A DNA stretch of 64,000 bases from UBA1858 sp964636225 (GCA_964636225.1 CAZWQM010000005.1:58107-122106), one strand, 5' to 3'; shown: positions 35,467 to 44,411, numbered from the stretch's first letter. Program-made: numbers and translations. The notes: a model not told the origin generated them from the letters alone.

Positions 35467-36348
35467 TTATGTTGTGAGCAGGGGAAAGCCCATGATTTGT
35501 CTGGATTCAAGATAACGCGTGGCCACCAACCGCGCTAAGGTGCGAATTCGAAGAATGTATTGCTGACGTTCTGTCACGGAGATGACCTGGCGTGCATCAA
35601 GAAGATTAAAGACATGAGAAGCTTTTAACACCTGTTCATATGCTGGCAGTGGTAGAACACATTCCAGTAAGCGATTACATTCTTTTTCGCTGCTATCAAA
35701 TTCCGCAAATAAATAATCAGTGTTGGCCTGTTCAAAATTATAAGAAGATTGTTCCACTTCATTTTGATGAAAAATATCGCCATAGCTGATGGTGTCGTTC
35801 CAGGCCAGCTGATAAATGTTTTCTTTTCCCTGCAGATACATCGCCAGCCGTTCAAGACCATAAGTAATTTCGCCTGTGACCGGTTGACAATTAATCCCCC
35901 CGACTTGCTGAAAATAGGTAAATTGGGATACTTCCATCCCGTTTAACCACACTTCCCAACCAAGTCCCCAGGCGCCAAGTGTGGGCGATTCCCAGTTATC
36001 TTCCACAAAGCGAATATCGTGCTCCAGAGGGTCAATGCCAAGTTGTTGCAAGGACTCAAGGTATAAGTCCTGAATGTTATCGGGCGAAGGTTTGAGTATC
36101 ACCTGGAACTGATAATAATGCTGTAGACGATTGGGATTGTCGCCATAGCGTCCATCTGTAGGACGACGACAAGGCTGAGCATAGGCCGCCTTCCAGGGTT
36201 CAGGACCAATCGAGCGCAGGAAAGTCCCGGGGTGAAAAGTCCCCGCTCCCATTTCTTTATCGAAAGGTTGTAATAAGACGCAGCCCTGATTAGCCCAGTA
36301 TTGTTGCAGGGTGAGGATTATCGATTGAAAACTGGCATGTTCGGTCAC
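35467..36348 (-). CDS. glyQ: Glycine-tRNA ligase alpha subunit
   Basis: GlyQ is the catalytic subunit that activates glycine. The 293-residue protein contains the class II synthetase core with GAGTFHPGTFLRSIGPEPWK (about 32-51) and CRRPTDGRYGDNPNRLQHYY (about 60-79). It is the first gene of the glyQ-glyS-gmhB-plsC run on the minus strand and reads away from the long gene-free stretch upstream of glnA. Confidence 0.98.
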   Translation of the reverse strand: MTEHASFQSIILTLQQYWANQGCVLLQPFDKEMGAGTFHPGTFLRSIGPEPWKAAYAQPCRRPTDGRYGDNPNRLQHYYQFQVILKPSPDNIQDLYLESLQQLGIDPLEHDIRFVEDNWESPTLGAWGLGWEVWLNGMEVSQFTYFQQVGGINCQPVTGEITYGLERLAMYLQGKENIYQLAWNDTISYGDIFHQNEVEQSSYNFEQANTDYLFAEFDSSEKECNRLLECVLPLPAYEQVLKASHVFNLLDARQVISVTERQQYILRIRTLARLVATRYLESRQIMGFPLLTT

Positions 36349-37028
36349 GTCGTTTCGTGTTGATTTTATGAAAAGCCGAGATTGTACCGCGTAAAAGCAT
36401 GAATACGAGTATTTTTTCTGAATAGTCGTTAGTCTGAACGTAAAAATCCGGTTCTGTCATACGAGTGTTTTAGGATCTGCCTGTAGACATCCATGTCCTG
36501 GCAGATTTCATCCTGAAACAAAAGATCATCCGTGAAATCTCAAGTCATTCGCCTAATTTACCTTCCCTGATAAATTACGCTCTCCCTGAGCTTGAGTCTT
36601 GACTTCATTATTCCTTATACACTGCCCTAAAGTTGAACATTCTGTTTAACACTCTAGGTTGGGGCATCCTTGCCGAAGTACTGCTGGACTGAATTCCAAT
36701 GAAGATTTCATTGTAAAGTCACGGCATGCATACACGAATGAAAGCACAGCAAGGGCTATGCCAATTTTGAATTGGTTGGTCTTCTGTATCTTGTTAACTA
36801 ATTGATAAAATTAAAAATATAGATAACGAAAGGCTAAATTCAGAAGATAAACGTGTTATTGTAATCGTTTGTATTTGGGGGAGAAGCCAATCACGTTTAG
36901 CCATTTACTGACGCTATTTGACAATTTGTGGCGCTATAGATGACAGCGTGGGCAATTTACTTTATAAGAGCACTGCTTGGGAGCAAAAATTGTTTTTAGT
37001 TATTGCGGGGCAATAAATATGTTCATAA
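36349..37028. other. Gene-free stretch between glyQ and the glnA enhancer region
   Basis: I see no credible coding frame, tRNA or known RNA family in these 680 bases. The part next to glyQ must hold the glyQ promoter (minus strand). Three inverted repeats stand out: ATCTGCC/GGCAGAT with a nested GACA/TGTC (36475-36506); CAATGAA/TTCATTG (36697-36713); and GGCT...AAACGTG/CACGTTT-AGCC spanning 36832-36902. They could be structured RNA or operators, or mean nothing. Confidence 0.4.
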
Positions 37029-37045
37029 TGCACCAAATATGTGCA
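37029..37045. promoter_or_regulatory. NtrC enhancer site 1 upstream of glnA
   Basis: TGCACCAAATATGTGCA resembles the NtrC (NRI) box TGCACY-N5-GGTGCA. Its centre is about 127 bases upstream of the predicted sigma-54 start and 31 bases from the next site, close to three helical turns. Confidence 0.75.
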
Positions 37046-37059
37046 AAATAATCTATAAA

Positions 37060-37076
37060 TGCACAAAATTTGTGCA
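37060..37076. promoter_or_regulatory. NtrC enhancer site 2 upstream of glnA
   Basis: TGCACAAAATTTGTGCA is a perfect 17-base palindrome of the NtrC type. Its centre is about 96 bases upstream of the predicted start. With site 1 it forms the paired enhancer typical of glnA in enteric bacteria. Confidence 0.78.
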
Positions 37077-37136
37077 TATCTGGCTGTTTACTTGTGGTGC
37101 AAGATGCTAACTATTTGAATTCCCTGCCTGATTATG

Positions 37137-37152
37137 TGGCACATATCATGCT
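37137..37152 (+). promoter_or_regulatory. Sigma-54 promoter of glnA
   Basis: TGGCAC-ATATC-ATGCT matches the sigma-54 consensus TGGCAC-N5-TTGCW at 10 of 11 fixed positions, with the invariant GG and GC correctly spaced. It lies 84 bases before the glnA ATG, so the leader is about 70 bases. Two NtrC-type boxes upstream support it. Confidence 0.82.
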
Positions 37153-37235
37153 TAACACCGGTCACAATACAAAACAAGAATAAACTCGGCCTAATTACTG
37201 GGTATTCAAATTTTTTAAATAATAGGAGTTTCTAA

Positions 37236-38645
37236 ATGTCCGCAAGTGATGTTTTAAAAATGATAAAAGATAATGACGTACGATACGTTGATTTTCGATT
37301 TACAGATACGCGTGGAAAAGAGCAGCATGTCTCGGTGCCTGCACATAGCATTGATGAAAGCGTATTTGAATCTGGAAAGATGTTTGATGGATCATCTATT
37401 GCTGGATGGAAGGGCATTAACCAGTCAGACATGATTTTAATGCCAGATGCCGAATCTGCGGTGATGGATCCTTTCTTCAGTGAACCTACATTAATCTTGC
37501 GATGCGATATTTTAGAGCCGTCCACGATGCAAGCATACGAGCGTGATCCACGTTCTGTTGGCAAGCGTGCGGAAGCCTATTTGAAGTCATCCGGTGTGGC
37601 TGACACCGCCTTCTTTGGTCCTGAGCCTGAATTCTTTATTTTTGATGATGTACGCTGGAAAAATGAAATGTCGGGTGCATCTTTTGAGATTAATTCCGAA
37701 GAAGCCGCTTGGGCATCCAACCAGATTATGGAAGAAGGCAATATTGGTCATAGACCAGGAATTAAAGGTGGCTACTTCCCGGTCCCACCTGTGGATTCAT
37801 TACAGGATGTACGTTCGGCCATGTGTCAGGTGCTGGAAGAAATGGGCGTAGTAACAGAAGTACACCACCATGAAGTGGGCACTGCTGGCCAGTGTGAAAT
37901 TGGCACTCGATTTAATACTTTAACAATCCGTGCCGACCACAATCAGATACTCAAGTATGTGGTATTAAACGTGGCTCATAACTACGGCAAAACGGCGACA
38001 TTTATGCCTAAGCCGCTGGTAGGTGATAATGGTAATGGTATGCATGTTCATATGTCTCTGGCGAAGGACGGTGTAAACCTGTTTACCGGTGACCTGTACG
38101 GTAACCTTTCTCAAACGGCCTTGTATTACATTGGCGGAATTCTGAAGCACGCTAAAGCCATTAATGCATTTTCAAATGGCTCTACTAATAGTTACAAGCG
38201 CCTGGTTCCAGGCTTTGAAGCACCAGTGATGCTGGCGTACTCTGCGCGTAACCGTTCCGCCTCGATTCGTATTCCATACGAGTCAAATCCTAAAGCACGT
38301 CGCATTGAAGTACGGTTTGGTGATGCCTCTTCTAACCCGTATCTGACTTTTGCGGCCATGTTGATGGCGGGTCTGGATGGAATTCAGAATCAGATTGATC
38401 CGGGCGAGCCAAACGATAAGGATTTGTATGATCTTCCACCGGAAGAGGATGCGAAAATACCAAAAGTATGTGCTTCGCTGGAAGAAGCGCTGGATGCTTT
38501 GGATAAGGATCGAGAGTTTCTAAAAGCGGGCGGTGTGTTTAGTGATGATGCCATTGATGGCTACATTGCGCTGAAGATGCAAGAGGTGACTGCTTTGCGT
38601 CAGGCGGCCCATCCGATTGAGTTTGAAATGTACTACAGTTGCTAA
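37236..38645 (+). CDS. glnA: Glutamine synthetase (type I)
   Basis: GlnA makes glutamine from glutamate, ammonia and ATP, the main ammonia-assimilation step. The 469-residue protein matches type I-beta length. Visible motifs include FDGSSIAGWKGINQSDM (about 49-65), NGNGMHVHMS (about 265), the ATP loop NRSASIRIP and the adenylylation site Tyr398 in KDLYDLPPEE. Activity is therefore probably controlled by GlnE. Transcription is probably from the sigma-54/NtrC promoter described above, with ntrB and ntrC encoded just downstream. An AGGAG ribosome-binding site precedes the ATG and a strong terminator follows. Confidence 0.98.
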   Translation: MSASDVLKMIKDNDVRYVDFRFTDTRGKEQHVSVPAHSIDESVFESGKMFDGSSIAGWKGINQSDMILMPDAESAVMDPFFSEPTLILRCDILEPSTMQAYERDPRSVGKRAEAYLKSSGVADTAFFGPEPEFFIFDDVRWKNEMSGASFEINSEEAAWASNQIMEEGNIGHRPGIKGGYFPVPPVDSLQDVRSAMCQVLEEMGVVTEVHHHEVGTAGQCEIGTRFNTLTIRADHNQILKYVVLNVAHNYGKTATFMPKPLVGDNGNGMHVHMSLAKDGVNLFTGDLYGNLSQTALYYIGGILKHAKAINAFSNGSTNSYKRLVPGFEAPVMLAYSARNRSASIRIPYESNPKARRIEVRFGDASSNPYLTFAAMLMAGLDGIQNQIDPGEPNDKDLYDLPPEEDAKIPKVCASLEEALDALDKDREFLKAGGVFSDDAIDGYIALKMQEVTALRQAAHPIEFEMYYSC

Positions 38646-38672
38646 TCGCGCTGAAAATTCTGTCATTTGTCT

Positions 38673-38701
38673 AAAAACGCCCCGTAAGGGGCGTTTTTTT
38701 T
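38673..38701 (+). terminator. Rho-independent terminator of glnA
   Basis: ACGCCCC-GTAA-GGGGCGT forms a perfect 7-pair stem with a GTAA loop, preceded by A residues and followed by a run of T. It lies 28 bases after the glnA stop and separates glnA from the DUF4124 gene and ntrBC. Confidence 0.92.
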
Positions 38702-38758
38702 GCAATCATTAATAAATTTGTGTATCTAAAACAAAGACATTTAAAAAGAGTCCAAAAC

Positions 38759-39292
38759 ATGAAGCTTTTACTCGTATCCGTACTGTGTTTGATGATCGTG
38801 AACGCGAATGCAGAACTATTTAAGTGGAAAGATGCCGACGGCAACACGATATTTTCGGACCAACCGCCACCGGATCAAAAAAATTGCGAGTTGGAGGTTG
38901 AAAAACAATCCCTGCCAAAAGTGAATACCTTACCTGCCCTTGAGATAAACAACGGCACCAGAACGTCTGTGCCGAAGAATACCGGGGAAGACAGGGTCGT
39001 TTATAAAAACTTAGCTATTATCAGCCCGGTAAATGATTCCGAAGTTCGCGAAAATTCTGGAAAAGTAACCATATCTGTACGTGTAGAGCCCGATAACTTC
39101 GCTGAACGTGGTCATCAGCTGGTTATCTATATGGATGGCATTGAAGTGTCTAAAGGTAATAGCACAGCGATTATGCTGGATAATGTAGATAGAGGGACGC
39201 ACGAAATTAAAGCAAGCATTATTAATCACAGTGGCTTTGTAATTAAAGAAACCCGTAACACGACTTTTACTCTGCACCGCTACCATACATAA
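38759..39292 (+). CDS. DUF4124 domain-containing exported protein
   Basis: The function is unknown. I start at the ATG 38759, which has AAAAGAG 8 bases upstream, giving 177 residues; an in-frame ATG at 38720 would spoil the signal peptide. MKLLLVSVLCLMIVNANA is a typical secretion signal. It is followed by the DUF4124 core ELFKWKDADGNTIFSDQPPP and a C-terminal beta-rich domain (about 80-175) like a bacterial Ig or carbohydrate-binding fold. DUF4124 genes commonly sit between glnA and ntrB in gammaproteobacteria. The protein is probably periplasmic. Confidence 0.82.
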   Translation: MKLLLVSVLCLMIVNANAELFKWKDADGNTIFSDQPPPDQKNCELEVEKQSLPKVNTLPALEINNGTRTSVPKNTGEDRVVYKNLAIISPVNDSEVRENSGKVTISVRVEPDNFAERGHQLVIYMDGIEVSKGNSTAIMLDNVDRGTHEIKASIINHSGFVIKETRNTTFTLHRYHT

Positions 39293-39313
39293 AAATTCCT
39301 TTCCATTCGCTTT

Positions 39314-39330
39314 TGCACCAATATTGTGCA
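39314..39330. promoter_or_regulatory. NtrC-type site upstream of ntrB
   Basis: TGCACCAATATTGTGCA is nearly identical to the two glnA enhancer boxes and lies 135 bases before ntrB, just after the DUF4124 stop. In enteric bacteria NtrC represses its own (glnL) promoter from such a site, so autoregulation is the likely role here. Confidence 0.7.
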
Positions 39331-39464
39331 ATAGTGGGGTTTGTCAAATTGAATATTTACTTTGATTCGGCTTCGATATGTCGAATGTGCGCCGTTTTGC
39401 GACAATAGCACCGAAATCAAGCTTTTAACGTGAAACTGGTTCAGAAATTGCTAGAAAAATAGTT

Positions 39465-40514
39465 ATGAAGGACAGCTTTTATGCATCGATTGTTGATTCT
39501 CAGGCAACAGCGATATTACTACTGGATGAACACTGTGATCTTGAATATATGAATACATCGGCAGAAGCCATTTTTAGCATCAGCAGTACACGAGCAAAAG
39601 GCACTGCTTTTTCAACTATGCTGGTGGATGAAGATAATGTTTTCTATGAGCGAATACAAACTTCCATCAGTCGGGGTGAGTCCTGGACCGAACATGAGTG
39701 TCTGTTACGCGTGGCACCAAACAAGGAAGTGACGGCGAATCTAACCATTAATCCGGTGGAACTGGGTGGTGAAGAAAAAGTATTGGTCGAAATTATTACT
39801 CTGGATCGTCAGCTTAAAATTCTTAAGGAAAGTCATTTATTAAAAGAACACCAGGCTACGCGAAGTATGTTGCGAGGAATGGCTCACGAAATAAAAAATC
39901 CACTGGGCGGACTGCGCGGAGCAGCACAATTGTTAGAGGGTGAATTGGAAGATGATGAACTGACGGAATATACCCGCATTATCATCAAGGAGGCAGATCG
40001 ATTACACAAATTGGTCGATCGAATGCTCGGACCAAATATGGTTCCGAATAAAGTGCCGCAGAATATTCATGAAGTGTTACACCATGTTTATAGCCTGGTT
40101 TCTGTTGAAGAAATTAAAAATATTAATTTCAGAATTGATTATGACCCAAGTATTCCTGAAATTAGCTTTGATCGGGATTTGCTGGTTCAAGCAATTCTGA
40201 ATATTACTCGCAACGCAATTCGTGCTGTAGCGGAGGATGGCGAGATTGTTTTTAAAACACGAGTATTGCGACGCCACACAATTAATGGTGTCCCGCATAA
40301 GCTGGTTGCCTGTATTAGCATAATCGATAACGGACCTGGGATCCCGGAAGATATTGCAGCAAAGATTTTTTTCCCGATGGTATCGGGTCAAACAGGGGGT
40401 TCCGGATTGGGTCTGGCCATATCACAAATGCTGATAAATCAACATGAAGGGTTAATTGAATTTGAGTCGGTGGCAGGGAGAACAGAATTCAGAGTGATGT
40501 TACCCATTTACTGA
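39465..40514 (+). CDS. ntrB: Nitrogen regulation sensor histidine kinase NtrB (GlnL)
   Basis: NtrB phosphorylates NtrC when nitrogen is scarce and dephosphorylates it when PII signals plenty. The 349-residue soluble kinase has an N-terminal PAS domain (about 8-110), the H-box GMAHEIKNPLGGLRGAAQLL with the phospho-accepting His near residue 140, and the ATPase domain with DNGPGIP and GGSGLGLAISQ near the C-terminus. No membrane segment is present, as expected. ntrC follows after 47 bases. Confidence 0.97.
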   Translation: MKDSFYASIVDSQATAILLLDEHCDLEYMNTSAEAIFSISSTRAKGTAFSTMLVDEDNVFYERIQTSISRGESWTEHECLLRVAPNKEVTANLTINPVELGGEEKVLVEIITLDRQLKILKESHLLKEHQATRSMLRGMAHEIKNPLGGLRGAAQLLEGELEDDELTEYTRIIIKEADRLHKLVDRMLGPNMVPNKVPQNIHEVLHHVYSLVSVEEIKNINFRIDYDPSIPEISFDRDLLVQAILNITRNAIRAVAEDGEIVFKTRVLRRHTINGVPHKLVACISIIDNGPGIPEDIAAKIFFPMVSGQTGGSGLGLAISQMLINQHEGLIEFESVAGRTEFRVMLPIY

Positions 40515-40561
40515 AACAGAAAAAATGATTAACAAAGATAAAACGTACAGAGAAATAAATA

Positions 40562-41986
40562 ATGAAAAGTGATGTTTGGGTAATCGATGATGATCGATCT
40601 ATTCGTTGGGTGTTGGAACGTGCGCTTAAAAAAGCCGATCTTGATGTAACACTATTTGAGTCAGCCAATAATGCCATGCAAGCGCTAGCGTCGAATGCGC
40701 CTCAAGTTATTATTACTGATATTCGTATGCCTGGTATGAACGGGTTTGAATTTTTGGAAAAAGTTCAAGCGCAACATCCGGAGTTGCCGGTAATTGTTAT
40801 GACTGCACATTCCGATTTGGATAATGCAGTCCATGCCTATAAAGGTGGAGCCTTTGAGTACCTTCCAAAGCCTTTTGATGTTGATGAAGCGGTAGAGCTG
40901 ACCAAACGCGCCTGCCAATCCAACACAGAAGAAAATCCACCCTATGCCGAGACCGAAGAAGTCCCGGAAATCATAGGGGAATCGCCGGCCATGCAAGAAG
41001 TGTTTCGCGCTATTGGCAGGCTCTCGCGTTCTAGCATAACCGTGTTGATTAATGGTGAAACCGGAACTGGAAAAGAGCTGGTGGCTCATGCGCTACATAA
41101 GCATTCTCTTCGCAGTTCAAAACCCTTTATAGCCCTGAATATGGCAGCCATTCCCAAGGATCTGCTGGAGTCGGAATTGTTTGGGCATGAAAAAGGCTCA
41201 TTTACGGGGGCGCAAGGTCTAAGACGAGGTCGTTTTGAACAGGCCAATATGGGGACATTATTTCTAGATGAAATAGGCGATATGCCAGCAGACTTGCAGA
41301 CTCGCCTGCTTCGTGTGTTGTCTGATGGCGAATTCTACCGCGTCGGAGGGCAGGAGCCCATCAAAGCCGATGTAAGAATCATAGCTGCAACCCATCAAAA
41401 TTTACAGAAGCTAGTAGAGAAGGGTGAATTTCGTGAGGACTTGATGCACCGTCTGAATGTAATCCGAATTCAGGTCCCCGCTTTAAGAGAACGTCGCCAG
41501 GATATACCCCTTCTGCTTAAAAACTTTCTGACCTCGGCGGCGAATGAACTGGAAGTGGAAGTCAAACAACTTGAAAGTGAAGTAGTTACTTATTTAAGCG
41601 GACTTGAGTGGTCGGGCAATGTACGCCAGCTGGAGAATTTATGTCGCTGGCTCACTGTTATGGCATCGGGTAAAACAATTCATCTGGAAGATTTGCCGCG
41701 GGAGCTTAAAGAAGGCGATCTACCGATGGATACCTCAGCGAATTGGCAATCTCTGCTGGCTAGTTGGGCAGATCAAAAACTTGATAACGGAGATGCAGAG
41801 ATTCTACAGAATGCGACGCCTCAGTTTGAGCGCGTGCTGATAGAAGTAGCAATGAAGAAAACTGGAGGAAAAAGACAGAGAGCAGCTAAATTACTGGGTT
41901 GGGGACGAAATACTCTGACACGTAAAATTCAGGAGCTGCATATGTATGAGTACGGCAGTAAATCTGTAGAAGAGCGTGTGGGATAA
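40562..41986 (+). CDS. ntrC: Nitrogen regulation response regulator NtrC (GlnG)
   Basis: NtrC activates sigma-54 promoters such as the glnA promoter in this window. The 474-residue protein has a receiver domain (phosphorylated Asp53 in IITDIRMPG), a AAA+ domain with Walker A GETGTGKE (about 168) and the sigma-54 contact loop GSFTGA (about 212-217; the common form is GAFTGA). The Fis-type helix-turn-helix ends it (KRQRAAKLLGWGRNTLTRKI). It is co-transcribed with ntrB. Confidence 0.97.
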   Translation: MKSDVWVIDDDRSIRWVLERALKKADLDVTLFESANNAMQALASNAPQVIITDIRMPGMNGFEFLEKVQAQHPELPVIVMTAHSDLDNAVHAYKGGAFEYLPKPFDVDEAVELTKRACQSNTEENPPYAETEEVPEIIGESPAMQEVFRAIGRLSRSSITVLINGETGTGKELVAHALHKHSLRSSKPFIALNMAAIPKDLLESELFGHEKGSFTGAQGLRRGRFEQANMGTLFLDEIGDMPADLQTRLLRVLSDGEFYRVGGQEPIKADVRIIAATHQNLQKLVEKGEFREDLMHRLNVIRIQVPALRERRQDIPLLLKNFLTSAANELEVEVKQLESEVVTYLSGLEWSGNVRQLENLCRWLTVMASGKTIHLEDLPRELKEGDLPMDTSANWQSLLASWADQKLDNGDAEILQNATPQFERVLIEVAMKKTGGKRQRAAKLLGWGRNTLTRKIQELHMYEYGSKSVEERVG

Positions 41987-41999
41987 TAATATTGAGTAG

Positions 42000-42938
42000 C
42001 TAATTTAGACTTAGGCTGCCGACCAGCTCAGATATATGTGAAAGTTGATGCTCATTTAAGTAATCACATAAGATCTGATTAATGCTGGCACAAATCAGTG
42101 GGTCATAATAAAGGCCGGTTCCGATACCCACCGCACTGGCACCCGCAATGATAAATTCCAGTGCATCTTCTCCGCTGGCAACGCCTCCCTGACCGATGAT
42201 AGGGATATTATGGTTTTTACACACCTGATAAACCTGATGGACTTTTAATAGCGCAATAGGTTTTATTGCAGGACCGGATAAGCCGCCCTGATTATTTCCA
42301 ATCACGGGCTTGCGTGAATGAATATCAATCGCCATTCCCATTAAGGTATTAATCACCGCAAACGCGTCGGTTCCTGCTTCAATACAACGCCTGGCGTTAT
42401 ACGCAATATCTGTCTGATTGGGCGATAATTTGGTAATTAAGGGTTTATCGGTCACCTTTCGACATGCCGCAACCACGCGTGCAGACATATCTGGGTCATT
42501 ACCAAAGGCAACGCCGCCCTCTTTTACGTTGGGGCAGGAGATGTTTATTTCTATGGCATCAATTGGTGAGTCATCAAAGATACGCGTGACTTCAGAATAT
42601 TCTTCCAGAGTGGAACCGGAGACATTAGCGATATAACGTGTCTCACTGAAATCGAGTTTAGGCAGATAATCTTTAACCACTGTTCTGACGCCGGGATTTT
42701 GCAAGCCGATAGCATTCAGCATTCCAGCCGGAGTTTCATATACGCGATGTGCCGGATTGCCCAATCGGTTTTCAAGTGTGGTACCTTTTAAACAAATCGC
42801 GCCGATTTCCTGATTAGAATATCCCGCCACGCGCGTGTATTCTTGCCCGAAGCCAACACAACCTGAAAGTAATACCAGAGGTGTCTGAAAATCCAGACCG
42901 CAAAACTTACTATGTAATAGTTGATATTTAGAATCCAT
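42000..42938 (-). CDS. pyrD: Dihydroorotate dehydrogenase, class 1 (PyrDB type)
   Basis: This enzyme oxidises dihydroorotate to orotate in pyrimidine synthesis. The 312-residue sequence aligns with class 1, not with the membrane-bound class 2 enzyme usual in gammaproteobacteria. It has SGCVGFGQEY near residue 26 and the catalytic cysteine Cys135 in EINISCPNVKEGG, and lacks the class 2 N-terminal membrane helix. Cys as base marks class 1B, which normally needs the iron-sulfur partner PyrK; no pyrK is in the window. Its ATG overlaps the trmL ATG on the opposite strand by two bases. Confidence 0.9.
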   Translation of the reverse strand: MDSKYQLLHSKFCGLDFQTPLVLLSGCVGFGQEYTRVAGYSNQEIGAICLKGTTLENRLGNPAHRVYETPAGMLNAIGLQNPGVRTVVKDYLPKLDFSETRYIANVSGSTLEEYSEVTRIFDDSPIDAIEINISCPNVKEGGVAFGNDPDMSARVVAACRKVTDKPLITKLSPNQTDIAYNARRCIEAGTDAFAVINTLMGMAIDIHSRKPVIGNNQGGLSGPAIKPIALLKVHQVYQVCKNHNIPIIGQGGVASGEDALEFIIAGASAVGIGTGLYYDPLICASINQILCDYLNEHQLSHISELVGSLSLN

Positions 42939-43401
42939 GTTTCATGTCATTTTATACGAGCCGGAAATCCCGCCCAATACCGGGAATATTATGCGTTTAT
43001 GCGCCAACAGTGGTTGTCAATTGCACTTGATTCATCCGTTGGGATTTGAGCTGGATGACAAACGCATGCGGCGGGCTGGGTTAGATTATATAGATAAGAG
43101 CATAGTACAAGAATATCCAGATTATCCTAGTTGCATGGAAAAAATATCCGCCAAGCGAATATTTGCTTGTTCGACCAAGGGTAAAAAAAATTATAGTGAT
43201 ATAAAGTATCAGCCAGGTGATGCACTGTTATTTGGTCCTGAAACACGTGGACTTCCAGTAAATGTACTTAACAGCTTTGAAAAAGATCATATACTGCGTG
43301 TGCCCATGCTTGAAAACAGCCGTAGTATTAATTTATCCAATACTGTTTCCATCTTTGTCTATGAGGCCTGGCGACAAAATGATTATATCGGAGCAGTTTA
43401 A
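42937..43401 (+). CDS. trmL: tRNA (cytidine(34)-2'-O)-methyltransferase TrmL
   Basis: TrmL methylates the wobble-base ribose of tRNA-Leu species. The 154-residue SPOUT protein begins MFHVILYEPEIPPNTGNIMR, the family N-terminus, and has the trefoil-knot motif FGPETRGLP (about 105-113) and the end RSINLSNTVSIFVYEAWRQ. The start codon overlaps that of pyrD on the other strand. The 3' end overlaps gpsA (convergent) by four bases. Confidence 0.95.
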   Translation: MFHVILYEPEIPPNTGNIMRLCANSGCQLHLIHPLGFELDDKRMRRAGLDYIDKSIVQEYPDYPSCMEKISAKRIFACSTKGKKNYSDIKYQPGDALLFGPETRGLPVNVLNSFEKDHILRVPMLENSRSINLSNTVSIFVYEAWRQNDYIGAV

Positions 43402-44411
43402 TCAACTTCGTTTTTGAGTGATCGGGATATCAGATATTCAACTGCTTCTCGTGCCGGCTTACCATTGTATAAAACTTCATACACCTGATGGCTTATAGGT
43501 AACTCAATGCCTAGTCGGTGTGCCAGATCGTAGACGACTTTGGCCGCGTATTTACCCTCAATGACTTGACCTATCTCCTGTTCTACTTGTGCAAGGGATT
43601 TGCCACTGCCAATGCCCAGACCAAAGCGACGATTACGCGACAGATTTTCTGTACAGGTTAATACAATATCACCTAGGCCGGACAGGCCGGAGAAAGTCTG
43701 AGTGTGCGCTCCAAGCTTTCTGCCCAAACGAATCATTTCTGCCATGCCTCGTGTGATTAAGGCAGCACGTGCATTAGCGCCAAACTGCAAGCCGTCACTG
43801 ATACCGGTGGCAATCGCAAGTATATTTTTAAAAGTACCTCCAATTTCTACACCGGTTACATCAGTACTAATATAAGTACGAAATAAACTGTCATGAAATA
43901 ATCGCGCGGCCTTGCGTGCAAAAGCGGTGTGTTTGGATGCAACTGTAACGGCAGTCGGTAAACCCTTACCCACTTCTTGAGCAAACGAAGGTCCGGATAA
44001 GATGGCATTGTTTATGCCGCTTCTTAATTCCTCCTCTGCTATCTGATGTAAAAATTTACCACTGCCCTGTTCCAGACCTTTGCAAGCCCAGATAATGCCT
44101 TGCAGATTTTCACTGGCATTTGAGTTGATACGTTGCATCATCTCCCGCATGGTAAGACTGGGAACAGCCACTATGATGAAATCACTGGTTTGAACAAGCC
44201 GGGAAAAATCTACACAGGGAATAATATTGTCTGACAACATCGCGCCCGGCAGGTAACGAGAGTTTTCCTTTTGTGAAATTACTTTCTGTAGTGCCTGCGT
44301 ATTTCTGCCCCAAAGCTGAATTTGCGGGTGTAGTTTGGCTAGATGTATGGCTAGTGCCGTTCCCCATGCGCCGGCTCCGAGTACGCCGATTGAAGAAGGC
44401 TTGTTGCTCAT
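43398..44411 (-). CDS. gpsA: Glycerol-3-phosphate dehydrogenase [NAD(P)+]
   Basis: GpsA reduces dihydroxyacetone phosphate to sn-glycerol-3-phosphate for phospholipid synthesis. The 337-residue protein has the N-terminal nucleotide-binding motif GVLGAGAWGTALAIHLA (about 8-24), the GPSFAQEV motif with preceding Lys in ACKGLEQ, and GLSGLGDIVLTC further on. It lies 45 bases after secB; the secB-gpsA pair is conserved in proteobacteria. Confidence 0.97.
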   Translation of the reverse strand: MSNKPSSIGVLGAGAWGTALAIHLAKLHPQIQLWGRNTQALQKVISQKENSRYLPGAMLSDNIIPCVDFSRLVQTSDFIIVAVPSLTMREMMQRINSNASENLQGIIWACKGLEQGSGKFLHQIAEEELRSGINNAILSGPSFAQEVGKGLPTAVTVASKHTAFARKAARLFHDSLFRTYISTDVTGVEIGGTFKNILAIATGISDGLQFGANARAALITRGMAEMIRLGRKLGAHTQTFSGLSGLGDIVLTCTENLSRNRRFGLGIGSGKSLAQVEQEIGQVIEGKYAAKVVYDLAHRLGIELPISHQVYEVLYNGKPAREAVEYLISRSLKNEVD

